Of a stretch of DNA of 64,000 nt, positions 46,962 to 58,830 are shown piece after piece. Source of the stretch: Vanilla planifolia (taxonomy: Eukaryota; Streptophyta; Magnoliopsida; Asparagales; Orchidaceae); contig CM043871.1 of NCBI GenBank assembly GCA_023846275.1, positions 34,130,578 through 34,194,577 of the forward strand, in the 5' to 3' direction. Positions within the stretch are counted from its first letter, which is position 1. Each line of letters opens with the position of its first letter. The translations under genes were made by a program, and so were the position numbers. Under the pieces are notes generated by a model. The model saw only the letters and a program-made list of their open reading frames with translations. It made no database searches and was not told the origin of the DNA.

Positions 46962-48343
46962 TTACACCTTAAAAGCGAGAAATCCAACGATACGTATATT
47001 CTCCTTTGCAACATATTCCTCCCCCAGCATCGGCCTCTTCCCCTTATTTATTCCTTCCTGCACATTCCGCCTCATTTCCGCTTCTTCGATAACACCACCT
47101 GGATGTAGTTCTTGCCCTCTATCCTCAGTGTCTTTTGGGTGCCATGCCCGCCTTCTTGGGTCCCTCCCTCTAGTATTGGATAAACTTCTCTTCCTGTCAT
47201 AAATTCTCGCTTCTCCTTCAGCTCTAGTAATTCCCCTAGAAGTTCTGCATGAATTTTGGCTTGCCTAGCTAGGTGAGTTCCTTCATGCGTTTATGTCATG
47301 CCTCTTGCGTCGAAGTTGCACAAGCATCCACGACCCCAGGCACCCTGCTTCGTGATCCCCTCCGAGTCACGTGTGTGAATCATCGGCTCACGACCCAGCA
47401 TTTTCGGAGAACTAGAGCACACATCGCCGTCTTGGCATTCGACCAAAATTCATGTGTGCACACATCCAGGCCCATGGCTTGGCCAGCAACTTGCCATGGG
47501 CCACCAAGCCAGACCGCATTTCTATCTTCCATGGATTCAAAGTGTACACAAAAACATCCAGATGACAAGTCCAGAATTCTAAAGTTCTTATAATGACCCC
47601 ATTGCTTCTGCAACACTCTCACAACAACGAAAAACGGGAGAGTATAACCATACACGCGTCCAACCAGATCAAACTTGTGAAATTCGATGTGTCTGTAGCA
47701 AGCTTCAGATGACAACCATATCATCGTTGTCCACATAGTCAGGCATACCTGCTGCTCTATCCTTTACATCGATGGTAGCCGGTCTCACAAAGGAGGTCAC
47801 ACGTCCGTTTGAAACGTTATTCTTGGAAGTTAACGCCTCCCTAAAGCTAACTCTGGTCAGTTGTGCCTCCTTGCTTGTATCCTGTAGTGGAGCAGTACAG
47901 ACCGTCCCCTATCTACGCCCTATTCAGGACACAGAGTCCCTTCCGACCGCGCGCTCCTCCGCCGTATTCACTTTGTCACCCAGCTCAGTCATTCCGACAT
48001 TCGCGGCATAAGCGTCATCATGCCCACTTGCATCAGCGCCCCGCACCAGATGCTCGGAAGCATCTACAAGCGCACCTTCTCTCTTCGCCAAAGTCGCCAG
48101 ACTCGCAATGGAGTCCTCCGAGTTCACGGGGCTACTGGAAGAAGCAGTAGAATCTTTTAGGAACTCTGCCTCATGCCTTGCGAACCCTTCATCCCTATCA
48201 TCTATCAATACTCCAGGAACCAGGTCATTCTTCCCAGTGTCAACCTCCATCTTGTTCATTACAATAGGCATATATTCCCTTTCCGGAGATTTACTTTTGA
48301 AGGTCCTAGTTTTCTTGTTGCTCCTCCCTTTGGCTCCCACCAT
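46962..48343 (-). pseudogene. LINE copy A ORF1 (nucleic-acid-binding protein), zinc knuckle deleted
   Basis: The frame starts at 48,343 (MVGAKGRSNKKTRTFKSKSP), with a charged, disordered N-terminal part down to about 47,924. After a frame change, 47,380-47,736 gives RHIEFHKFDLVGRVYG, LQKQWGHYKNFRILDLSSG and NAVWLGGPWQVAGQAMGLDV, the DUF4283-like RNA-binding region of plant LINE ORF1. Right after KTAMCAL the sequence jumps to text that in copy B1 lies about 485 bp further on. The CCHC knuckle (present at 55,870 and 59,625 in the other copies) is missing. The ORF1 stop is at about 46,962. Confidence 0.85.
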
Positions 48344-48838
48344 AAGGTATGTCTTCCACAGTTGAGGCTGCAGGAATCACCGAAACCCTATATTCATGCA
48401 ATTCGCGTGCAAACCCAACCACCAACAGAATCTGCAGTATAAGGAGGTATCCTACGCCGCGCGGAACCTTACTCGTTAAACCTATCCCAGCGCTTCTGCA
48501 CGGAATCCAACTTTTCAGAGAATTCAAAATTTGAATTTCCAGAAAGTCGCGTCTCCGAGTCTTCTTCCGCACTGCAACAAGGCGCACGCACGTGACCCGA
48601 AAAACCCTAAGATGTGAGTATTGTAGTAATGTACCTTGCACTATACAGCAGTGGGTGAGGTTCCCCTTCCAGGAACCCGACCGCAACAGTACCCCGCCTC
48701 CCAGCGTGTGGGTGAGCAGAGCGAGAGCGAAGCAGTGTGCTCCCAAACGGCAATCTTCAGTCTCCAGTCTTCAACCAACCCCACAGGCCGTCACCAGCCA
48801 ATCATTGACTCTCTTCGATCCTCCAGTCCACCAGTCCT

Positions 48839-50990
48839 CAAACAAGAAATATTCATTACTACAGTAAATCATGCATTACATGACATTAAAGTGCAACGCA
48901 ACATTTAGGACACCAAAATAATCTAATAAACTAGGGTGACAATGAAACATTGTATCAAAAATATTTTCAAATCATATAAATCAAAGTAATTAAAAACCCT
49001 ATAAATAGTTATTCACACTCATAAAATTTTTAAGTATAAATATATGCAACTATGGACATCACCAAAAGATACCAAATATAATACATAGAACCATCTTTTA
49101 CATTCTAATATTATGTAAAATGGGCACATTCATCTCTAACATCCAAACAAACATAGTTTCTAAAAGGAAAATCATCACAAAACATACCCCAAACATTCTA
49201 TTAAACTCCTAGTTGTCACACAATTCCACAAGTCTAGGTATATTTAAAACATGACCTATAATATAAACAATTAATCAACCTATCATAACCCTACAAACAA
49301 ATTATATCTACAAACAATAATACTGAAAAACAATAACAATATAACATATAATAATGAAAGAGAAGTAATAAAGTACGATATTTGTACAATAAACATAAAA
49401 AATCATGAGTATATGATTAATTCAACATGTGGAATCATATAAGGTATACGATCAAGTAAAAATACAAATAGATGTAAGTCTTTGACCATATCCATTCTTT
49501 GTCAATTGAACATAAACTGTCACTTGATATGTTTTTCTCATCCTCTTATTTCTCATATTCACATATATCTCATATTTACATGAGCCTAAATCTACCCAAA
49601 TAACAATTATCCTCATTTTATCTCATCTCATTTTCTTAGCTCGTTTTTATCTTATCTTTATTTGACAACTCATTATATCATCAATAAGCCTCAACTTATA
49701 AATACATCATAACTAGTCAACTATTTCAATCACATCATCTATACATATTATATCCATAGTACAACAAATATTATACAAAATACTAGTGATGACTATAAAC
49801 ATTTCAATCATATTATATTTGCATATGATGTCCTCAATACATTGGGCCCCATATAAAGTACTAGTTGAGGGCATCTCAATCAAATTATATCCACAAATTA
49901 GATAGTGTACAGAGTATTATCAGTAATAGAAAATGATATCTTTCATGTTATCTTATAACAGAATCTATAACATATGCACATCAAACCCAACATCGCATGC
50001 TAGATGCTAATCATATACCATGGTAATCCTTACGATAATATCTTATGTAGGCAAACCTCATTTCTATTTTTTATAACATCATCAAGTCACAACTAATATA
50101 ATATAATATTTTATTTTAATATGTGCCAATAATCAAATCATGAATATCCAAAGTTCAATTTCAACATGTTACACGACCTCTTAAACTCTCCATTTTTCAA
50201 TTTCTTGCCTACACCTATGTTATCTTGTTCTTGATCCAAAGTGTCGACCATTTTGTTCTTGGACTCATCTACTTCTAGATCCCACTTCCAGTTCTAGTCC
50301 AATATCAAGGTTTTCCTTGAGTTCTCTATTTTCCTTCTCAAGTTTGAGATCGCATCTTATCTCAAGGGTTGGCCTATCTTCACTTTATTTGTCCTGAACC
50401 ATCATCCATTCTCATTATTCATATGAAGGTACACACAAAGCAGATCCTATAAAGCTTCTATAGGCTAGCTTGTCAAGATCATAAACTTGTCCCACTCAGA
50501 GGACTGAATTAACCCATCTAGCTTGCTTATTACATCACTAAAGAAGAAACATGTTGTACTTATGCCAACTATATTAAGTCTGGCTTTAAAGTTGCTTATG
50601 GCTCTCTATTCTGGATTTCTCTACCACTTGATTTGTAACGTTTGATCCAATCAACCAAAGGATCATGAATGAAAGTTTCAAAAACAACAATTAGAATTAC
50701 CCTATGAGTTCACAAAACTGAAAGGGTTATTTCACATAATTTCACAAACATCTCATTATACTTAGGCCATGGATCATGACATCTCTCCTACAGATAAGCA
50801 AAACATCTCTTTGGTAGGTATAGTACTCTATCTCCTCATACAAAGAAAATATAAGAAACATATAAAAGAGACATTTAGTTCTTTCACCAGATCCAAAGTC
50901 ACATGTAACCACAAAAACACAATATCTTCAACATAACAAATTTTTTTAAAGCCACTACCATTTAGCTACTAACAAATAGAGTTTTGAAAA
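48839..50990. other. AT-rich stretch between LINE copy A and the copia remnant
   Basis: No gene, RNA or domain was recognised. It is likely the pre-insertion intron DNA plus the unrecognisable 5' part (LTR, gag) of the copia element whose protease region starts at about 51.0 kb. Confidence 0.5.
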
Positions 50991-52436
50991 AGACAACTAA
51001 TCAAGCACAACATTTTGCAAACCCCAACAAGATAATTGGATCATTGACAAAAAAGGTAATTCTCTAGACACAATAAGTGCTAAAATGAATAGAATGAATC
51101 AAAATATTACAGATTCAAGAGCAACTGATCATATGACCAATGATGCTACTATTCTAAAAAATTATAATCCATGTTACAAAAACTCTATCATTCATATTGT
51201 CAATAGATCTCTATTAAAAGTTACTGAAATAAGGTTTGTTTTTATTTCAAAAGATCTTATTCTCAACTTCGTGTTATTTGTTCTTAACGTTTATTGTAGT
51301 TTGATCATCTATTAATGAGCTCACACATGAAGAAAATTGTGTTATTAAGTTTTGAAAAAATTACTGTAAATTTTAAGATTTGAATTCAAAAATGATAATT
51401 GATAATATTACGATATGTTCAAGTCTCTATCTTCTCAAAATTGATAATACTCCAAATTGTAACTTCTAAAAGGTAATGCATGAGACAAATTCTCTTTCAA
51501 CTAGTTCTTATGTAGATAATATAGCTATGTTTCGGCTATCCTAATTCTTTATATCTAAAGAAATTTTCTTTTATGATTCAAAAATAAAAGTTCTAAAGTT
51601 TTCCAATATAAGATTTGTCAATAGTCCAAATATATTAGAAATTGTTACCCAAATCAATCATATAAATCATCTCATCTATTCTCAACAATTCCTAAAAATA
51701 TTATCATGCCTTGCCTTTCATTCACTAATAACACTATCTAACTAACAACAAATCAAAATACTCGCAACTAAAATTGAGGACATAAACACCATCAACAAGT
51801 GTAATAAAATAATAAAACATATTTTACTTTGATAACAAATCCAATTTCATTGACAAAATAAAATGCATGCATACATATTCTGTAATATCCACAGAACATG
51901 ATCACAAAAATAAGATTAACATGTACAAGATATCACTCACATCTCACATCCACTTTAGGCACTATCTCTGTGTAAATCCATGACGTCCTATAATATAAAT
52001 AGGAGATGAACACAAAACATCCAAAAGGTGAATTCAACATGAATAAATAAAAAAATTATGATAAAATATAATATCAAATGTGATAGCATGATATCAATAT
52101 GACATATCAAGCATGCTCATCGATATAGAAATAATAATAGCAACATGTTATATACATCAAATATACACATAATCTTTGTTTTTTTATTTCACATTGTATC
52201 TCTACCTTTTCTTCATTTCTCTTTTTATATTTCTTTCTTTTTCTTTATAACTAGACTTCAGATATTTTCCATAAGACTATACCTTATATCCAAATCATGT
52301 CACATCTCAACTATGGTATCTCATTATCTTTAGACCTTTGCCCATAGACGTAATTATCCCGTCATATCTTTCACATATCACCTTTGTCCCTCATCCCTAC
52401 ATTAAGTGCAAGCAATATCAAAGGAGGTCTCTAATG

Positions 52437-52660
52437 TCATCTAATCTCATAACCCAGTATCAAATCAATGCTTATAATGACATCCTGTGGTGGTGCTCAT
52501 CACATCTCGTAGAATATCATAGCCTGATATCAAACCAATAATTATGATGCCCAGTATCCTGACTTGGTACTCATCACATCTCGTAGAATATCATAGCTCG
52601 GTATCAAATGAGTGCCAATGATACCCAATATCTTGTTCTGGTGCTCGTCATATCACATTG
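52437..52660. repeat. 74-bp minisatellite, three units
   Basis: catctcgtagaatatcatag starts near 52,503 and again near 52,577, a 74-bp period. A first, more diverged unit starts near 52,437 (taatctcataacccagtatc). Each unit contains gtatcaaa..a, atgatgcccagtatcctg-like text and ggtgctcatcacat. It lies in the LTR-like insert. Confidence 0.85.
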
Positions 52661-53440
52661 AATCATAGGGGCAAGATCAAGAAAATTTCATTTTCTATTT
52701 TCTTTTTTTTTTCTAACAGGAAATTTAACCCAATTATCTTTATTACACATCACACATCATGTCATATGCTTATATTTTATTCTCTTTTTCAAAGTGTATT
52801 ATAATATCAGATAATATATTTATACATCAAGAATATCATGTCGTGTTTACTTCTAATCATACCTACTTACATTACTAATAATTGTATTCACTTATATTTG
52901 TTCCAAATAATCTCTCAATGTTTTTCTCTTTTCTTTTTCCTTTTATTTTCTATAAGGAATTTAAAATTTATCTAAATTAATTCTTGTAGTTGAATATATC
53001 AATATCAATTCAATATGAAAATTAAACTCGCCTTAGTAAAACTTCTCATTCCTATTGACAGAAGTTTTTTCTTCTTAACTTATTTCCTTCAAAGAAGTCT
53101 CTCCTTTACATAAATAGAATCCATCAATTTGTTTTACTAATAATAAATTTCTACAAATATTTTTAAACCACATTCTTTGTCAATTTTCTTTTATTTTAAT
53201 TTTTTTCGTAATAACAGCAAAAGACTTTCCTTCTCCCAATTTTTTTTATATAAAAACTCGCTTTTTTATTTTCGAATTTCCTTTTTATTTTTTCGGATTT
53301 CCCATTTTTCACCTGCCAAAGACAAAACGGTGTCATCGCATGCTTGTCGACGACAACTTAAAACATCCTGAAATAACTCATGCCAACAGGAAAATTGGAA
53401 AATCACAAGGAAAAAGCTTCCTTTCCTAATTTTCCGTCTT

Positions 53441-53680
53441 TCATGCTTTGAATTGCAACTTACCTTTTCTTGATTTCCAAGTGCGAGAGACCCCGTGGCC
53501 AGCTCGATAAGGTTCTGTCTGAGTACCACCATCAAACTTCTTTGCCTTTGCGTTCTTTCTCTCGATCATTGCCTCTACTCTCCACAACAGTCGTCCGATG
53601 ATTGGATCTCGCCGATTCACCCCGAAGATTTTCATCTCTAGCAAACCCTAGCAGTGTCAGTGAAGGCTCAAGACCACGTG
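53441..53680 (-). other. Candidate first exon or captured fragment (67-codon frame)
   Basis: On the minus strand a GC-richer patch has gctagggtttgctagag directly before an ATG at 53,644. The frame (MKIFGVNRRDPIIGRLLWRV, then basic and polar residues ending SRTWKSRKG) reaches aaaaggtaagt at about 53,462, a good splice donor. Plants often carry AGGGTTT-type motifs in 5' leaders. I do not recognise the protein. It could be a captured 5' exon of a host gene inside an LTR, or chance. It does not match the N terminus expected for the metalloprotease. Confidence 0.35.
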
Positions 53681-54299
53681 TGGGCAATATCAAGTTGTAA
53701 AATATTTTTGGATAATTATCTTTTTTTATTTCTTATTATTTTATTTATTTTCTTAATATGCATTATTTTTTTAACAACTTTGAAAATTAATTAAAATTTA
53801 AAAAGGGCTCAAAAAATTATGTGATAATGACCAAAATTTGTCATTAAATTTAGCCTATTCAAATTTATATTCACATTTCAATTTCAACAGTTTAGTAATT
53901 ATTTTACTAAATGCAAAAAAACTCGTACCTTAAAGTGATTACGACGACGAGTTGTTACAAATATATTGGGACCTTCTAGTATTAACATCACAGTTACTAA
54001 ATAGATTGTTTCTTTTATTGATGATTACACTCAAATGTCTTGAACATTTTTTATTAGGAAAACTTAAAAGTTATTCATATTTTTAAAACACTTCAATAAA
54101 ATAATCAAGTCTCAACTTCAAGTCAAAACATTGGTGCGAAAAACTAACAAAGCAAAAGAATATTTTAGATCAATTCTTGCAAATTTCTTATTGTGAATAA
54201 GTAGTTCATCAAAATTCATAAGTCAATATACCAAAATAAAATTGTCTTACAAAAAAGAGAAACAGACATCCTTTAGAGGTCAGATTTCATTTGTGTGCG

Positions 54300-54430
54300 G
54301 AGCTATGGAGACGGAGCACTGGTGACAGAGCGCTGGTGACGGTGATGGGAGATGGAGCGCTGGTGACGGAAACTAGAGGACTAGAGACTGGAGGACTAGC
54401 GGACTGGAGGAACAAAGGGAGTTAGAAATT
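54300..54430 (+). repeat. Short tandem repeats in the LINE B1 5' UTR
   Basis: Two word series repeat: gagcgctggtgacgg-type units (three times, 54,315-54,375) and ggactagagactgg / ggactagcggactgg units (54,375-54,410). Copy A retains only the last of these before its 5' truncation. Repeats in LINE 5' UTRs often carry promoter activity, but that is inference here. Confidence 0.65.
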
Positions 54431-54683
54431 GGCCGGTGACGGCCTGATGGGTCAGTAGAAGACTGAAGATTGTCGTTTGGGAGCACACTGCTTCGCTCTT
54501 GTCCAACGCACCCGCGCACTGGGAGGTCGGGTATTGTTGAGGTGGCTCCCTGGAAGGGAATCCTCACGCACACTATTCATCGCAAGGATACCTCCTTTCT
54601 GTTGGAGGTTGGCTTTGCATGTGAACTGCATGAACATAGGGTTTCGATGATACCTGCAACCTCAACTGTGGAAGATATACATT

Positions 54684-56554
54684 ATGGCGAGAACTAAAGG
54701 GAGGAGGAGCAACAAGAAAACCAAGACCAACGAAAGCAAATCTCTAGAAAGAGAATGTAAGCCTATCACCAAAAACAAGATGGGGGCAGACACTGGGAAG
54801 AATGACTTGGTTCCTGGAGTGTTGGCAGATGATGGGGATGAAGGATTCTCAAAACATGAGGCAGAGCCACCAAACGACTCTACTGCTTCTTCCTGTAGCC
54901 CTGTGAACTCGGAGGACTCCGTTGCGAGTCTGAGGACTTTGGCGAAGGGAGAAGGTGCGCTTGTAGATGTTTCTGAGCATCTAGTGCCGGCGTTGATGCA
55001 AGTGGGCATGATGACGGCTATGCCGCGAATGCCAAAATGGCTGATCTAGGTGACAAAGTGAATACGGCTGAGGAGCGCGCGGGATGCGCGCGGTCGGAGG
55101 GGACTCTGTGTCCTGAACAGGGCATAAATGGGGGGGCAGTCTGTACTGCTCAACTACAAGATACAAGCAAGGAGGCACAACTGAAAATAGTTAGCTTCAG
55201 GGAGGCGTTAACTTCAAAGAATAACGTTTCGAATGGATGTTTGACCTCCTTTGTGAGACCGGCTACCATCGATGTAAAGGATAGAGCAACATGTATGCCT
55301 GACTATATGGACAACGATGATATTGTTATGTCATCTGAAGCTTGCTAGAGACGCATCGAATTTCACAAGTTTGATCTGGTTGGAAGCTTGTATGGGAATA
55401 TCTCTCCTGTTTTTCGTTGTCACGAGAGTGTTGCAAAAGCGATGGGGTCATTATAAGAACTTTAGAATTATGGACTTATCATCTGGATGTTTTTGTCTAC
55501 ACTTTGAATCCATGGAAGATAGAAATACGGTCTGGCTTGGTGGCCCGTGGCCAGTTGCTGGCCAAGCCATGGGCCTGGACGTGTGGACACATGAATTTCG
55601 ATCAAATGTCAAGACGGCGATGTGTGCACCAGTGTGGGTGCGATTCTCTTGCCTCCCCTTAATTTATTGGGACGTTGAAAACATTCTAAGAATTGCAAAC
55701 TCGGTTGGTGAGCCGAGATCTTGTTGGACGGATGGACCACTGACCTACAGAGATCCACGTTTGCTAGAGTGTGCGTCAGAATGGATCTAACCCTTGAAAC
55801 CTGGCATGTGGTTAAGAAGGGAGTTTTGAAGAGTTTACCAACCATTTGAATATGAGGGGCTGCCTCGGGTGTGTTTCATCTGTGGGAATATTGGCCACCT
55901 TGCGGGGAAGTGTAAGGGGGGGATAACTCAGGAGGTTGCGCCTACGTGCGCATCTGGGATGATGAGGAGTGTGCAAGTCGCCGGGACGGGGGATGAGGTG
56001 CAATACTTGTTGTGGCTCGTGGGAGCAATGAGCCTGAACGAAGACCGCCTGAGGTTGCTTAAGCAGATACACATGGCGGGTCTGCCACGGAGGCTGAAAG
56101 CTCAAGTGCTTAGGAAATGCTAGGTCGTCAATAGGAGATCCACACACGTGACTCAGAGGGGAACATGAAGCAGGGGGGCCTGGGGCCATGGATGCTTGTG
56201 CAACCTTGACGTAAGAGGCAGGGCATAAACGCAAGAAGGAATTCACCTAGCTGGGCAAGGCAAAATTCACGCAAAACCTCGAGGGGACTTTCTAGAGATG
56301 GGAAAGACGCAAGAATTTATGATATGAAGAGAAGCTTATCCAATGCTAGAGGGAGGGACCTGATAAGACAGGCATGGCATCCAAAGGCCAGTGAGGACAG
56401 AGAGAAAGAACCACGTCTAGGCGCTCTTATGAAAGAAGAGAAAATGGGGTGGAATGTGCAGGAAGGAATAAATAAAGGGAAGAGGTCGATGCTGGAGGAA
56501 TATGTTACGAAGGAGATTATACGTATTGATGGATCTCACGTTGTTAAGATGTAA
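54684..56554 (+). pseudogene. LINE copy B1 ORF1 with CCHC zinc knuckle
   Basis: The start at 54,684 (MARTKGRRSNKKTKTNESKS) is collinear with copy A ORF1. The N-terminal part is acidic and Ser-rich (DSTASSCSPVNSEDSVASL). A frameshift falls near 55,020. The DUF4283-like region at 55,320-55,790 contains MDLSSGCFCLHFESMEDRNT and WLGGPWPVAGQAMGLDVWT. The knuckle CFICGNIGHLAGKC is at 55,872-55,913 (Cx2Cx4Hx4C). The C-terminal basic part ends VVKM at 56,554. At least two frameshifts and one stop break it. ORF1 proteins coat the LINE RNA. Confidence 0.88.
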
Positions 56555-57090
56555 GAGGGCTACTCCTGGGCTGCACTTTGTGGGGTGTCGGGGATATCGG
56601 GATGGACACGGACTGGTGGTTGCCTCCTGCTTCACTGTGGAGTAAGTGTAATGTTGTGGCTGGGTGCATGCGATACTACTATACAATTGAATTCAGACGG
56701 GTGCGAAGACCGCTCAGCATAAGGAAGAATGTGGTGTGAACGTGCATTATGAAAGGTGCGAGGTTCACTGAATGACGCGGAAACTTGAGATGTTGGGATG
56801 GAGACCATGCTGTCATGTGCAGGAGTTGCGTGAATTTATATATGCAAGTGATGGTGCGGAGGCACTTACATGGTGTGAAGGCTGCGATGATATATGATCA
56901 AGCGCATTTCTGCGCGATAATGCTTATGTTATACGAACTCTTGCTTGCACTCACCTGCGTGGGAGTCTGCTGGCATGCGTTGGCGTGATTGCCTATGCTA
57001 GCGTGGGCTCACTGCTCGCGCTACCGTGTTCGCACTGGGGTACTACTCCGCGATGGCGGCAAACATTGGGGTCCTCATATCATACATAAA
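56555..57090 (+). other. ORF1-ORF2 spacer of LINE B1
   Basis: Non-coding spacer of about 535 bp between the ORF1 stop and the ORF2 Met. Copy A has a comparable spacer (about 46,396-46,961). Copy B2 has only about 190 bp, so B2 carries a deletion here. Confidence 0.75.
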
Positions 57091-58830
57091 TGATGAGATT
57101 TGCTGTTTGGAACATAAGGGGTATCCGGGATAAGAAGTTCAGGTTTTATCTGCAAAGATTCATACGCGATAGGGATATAGCGATTATGGCCCTTGTGGAG
57201 ACGAGCTCAAAATTTCTTAAGGAAAGATGCTGACTGGCTACTTGGAAGAGTGTGGAGCTTTGCGATGCAGCCCTCTGCCAAGAAATCAACAGGAATTGCT
57301 TTGTTGTTGAAGAGCTGGGTTGACATCAAGGTCACGGTCTCTTCTCTGCATGTCGTGGCATTTGAGGTAAGTAGAGAGGCGTGGTTAAGCTAAAATGCTG
57401 TGTGGTTTATGGCCCCAAAGAACAATATAAGCGACAGGAGGTATGAGATGTCATGAGGAAGAAGTCCATCAGCGATGATCCTCTTGTTGTTGTGGGGGAC
57501 TTTAACCTCGTTATGGCGAAAAGTGAGAAACGAGGTAGAAAAAAATTCACTTATGGCAAAGGGCAACAGGAATTCGCGGATTTCATGCAGGAGCTGCAAC
57601 TGGTGGACTTCAGGTTTATTGACAATAACTTCACCTGGTGTAATGAGAAACAAGATCGTGCTCGAATCCTGGAGAGAGGGTGCTCATGAACATTTCAGGC
57701 CTGCATGCGTTCCCTGAGTGCTCCGTCACACACCTGGGACGGCTTGGGTCTGACCACTGCCCTCTGCTAATTGATTTGGGGGGCAGAAAGTTTCGGGGGG
57801 CCAAGGGGAGGATCCAATTAGAGAGTGTTTGGCTGGACTTCCCTCAGTCAATCGGGGTTGTGCATCAAGCATGGTGCAGGCACACGAGGGGCAATCATAT
57901 GGAGAAACTATCGACTAAGTTCCATCGTTCCCTGGTTGCTTTGCAGAAGTGGAGCAAAGCCGAAGTGGGAAACATTATCAACAACAATGCAAAATTTGAG
58001 AGCAATATTAACGAATTGCAAATCAAGGAATCACGTGAGGGGTTGGATGATAAGGAAAGCTCGCACCTTGGATGCATGATTTTAGCTTTCCACCGTGGCT
58101 GTTTACGAGGAAAGATTGTGGTGACAGAGAGCGAAGTTGCATTGGGCGCAGTTAAGGGAACGTAATTCTCGTTTTTTTCATGCGGCAGCGATTGCGCGTC
58201 CACATAGAAACCACACTGCCAAGTTGAAGGACGCTGAGGGTCAGGTGGCGAATACTTTTGAGAGCATCTGTGCCATCCTCTCGCCCTTCTCTCAGGCAAA
58301 GTGGCGTTGCGCGGGGCGCGCGATTCCACCGTTGACGTTTGCGCTGCGCACCAGTATCAGTGAGGATCAAGCTACTCAGTTGATTAGCACGGTGACTGAG
58401 AGAGATCACTGCAGCTATCAGAGGCATTAGAAGGAACAAAGCTTCGGGTATTGATGGGGTCACTGCTGAGTTTATCCAGGGTTACTGGGCGATAACTCCC
58501 AGTGACATCATTCGCGCGATTCTTGCTTTCTTTATGGAGAAGATGCCGAAGGAGTGAAAGGATACGCTGATTGTCCTGATACCCAAGAGGCATGGTGCAT
58601 GCAAACCAGAACACTTTTGGCCTATCAGCCTTTGCAATATCATATACAAAGTGGTTGCGAAAATTTTAGTGGAGAGACTCAAACTGATGATGCCTTCTAT
58701 TATCTCGCATGAACAAGGAGCCTTCGTTCTTGGTCCTAGCATCTCTAATAATATATTCATTGCACAAGAAATGGCCTCCAGAATGCATTCATCCACCACT
58801 AAGGCTAGGCTCATGGCAGTTAAAATCGAC
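57091..58830 (+). pseudogene. LINE copy B1 ORF2, endonuclease and N-terminal RT only
   Basis: Met at 57,091 opens MRFAVWNIRGIRDKKFRFYL. The endonuclease motifs are VVVGDFNLV (57,490) and LGSDHCPLLID (57,750). LRERNSRFFHAAA lies at 58,155-58,195. RT begins with GIRRNKASGIDGV in a shifted frame at about 58,425, followed by ISLCNIIYKVVAKILVERL at about 58,625. It stops at the chimeric junction after LMAVKID, before the catalytic YxDD. Several stops, for example tga replacing a Trp codon at about 58,555. Confidence 0.9.

Larger units (their letters stand above)
42218..48838 (-). mobile_element. L1-type LINE, copy A, near full length but decayed
   Basis: The minus strand reads 5' UTR, ORF1, ORF2, short 3' end and A-rich tail. 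The tail is the T-rich run at 42,218-42,251 on the plus strand (aataaaaa-type units on the element strand). The 5' end near 48,838 is set by loss of similarity with copy B1 (element text aggactggtggactgg). No clear target-site duplication was found. GC is clearly higher than in the flanks. The family has both an AP-type endonuclease and a C-terminal RNase H, a layout known for part of the plant L1 elements. Copy B1/B2 at 54.3-64 kb is the same family in the other orientation. Confidence 0.9.
51640..53957 (-). repeat. LTR-like insertion inside the copia element
   Basis: This block separates the copia pre-integrase part from the integrase. Its right end reads gacgagttgttaca on the plus strand, so the minus strand begins TGTAACAACTCGTCGTCG, like the start of plant gypsy LTRs. 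It is non-coding overall, carries a 74-bp minisatellite (52,437-52,660) and a GC-richer patch with an open frame (53,441-53,680). No internal retroelement genes are present, so a solo LTR is the simplest reading. The left end is uncertain by a few hundred bases. Confidence 0.5.
50990..54287 (+). mobile_element. Ty1/copia remnant split by an insertion and cut by LINE B1
   Basis: 51,085-51,300 plus gives ITDSRATDHMTNDATILKNY, then IHIVNRSLLKVTEI and ISKDLILNFVLFV. This is the copia protease and following text (family WIIDSGATDHMT....; DSG is DSR here, losing the catalytic Gly). 51,420-51,600 is a decayed GAG-pre-integrase stretch. 53,955-54,287 gives IWGPSSINITVTK, VSFIDDYTQMS, NKAKEYFRSILANFLL and finally ERNRHPLEVRF in a shifted frame, the copia integrase core (family DIWGPS...FVSFIDD.TR...D..KEY). 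The parts are collinear and same-strand but about 2.3 kb too far apart. The element ends abruptly at LINE B1. Confidence 0.83.
54288..58830 (+). mobile_element. L1-type LINE, copy B1, 3' part replaced by B2
   Basis: Same family as copy A, opposite strand. It begins right after copia integrase text with a 5' UTR (54,288-54,683), then ORF1 (54,684-56,554), a spacer, and ORF2 from 57,091. It is cut at about 58,830 inside RT, after LMAVKID. The next base belongs to an ORF1 of a second copy (B2). Frames are broken. The copia target and the higher GC mark its left border. Confidence 0.88.

Noticed and set aside
48306..48746. 146-codon minus-strand frame before LINE copy A ORF1
   Set aside because: It overlaps the 5' UTR and ORF1 start of the LINE in another frame and is not conserved in copy B1.
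53266..53535. 89-codon minus-strand frame
   Set aside because: It reads through a good splice donor and shares DNA with the better-supported 53,441-53,644 frame. No homology recognised.
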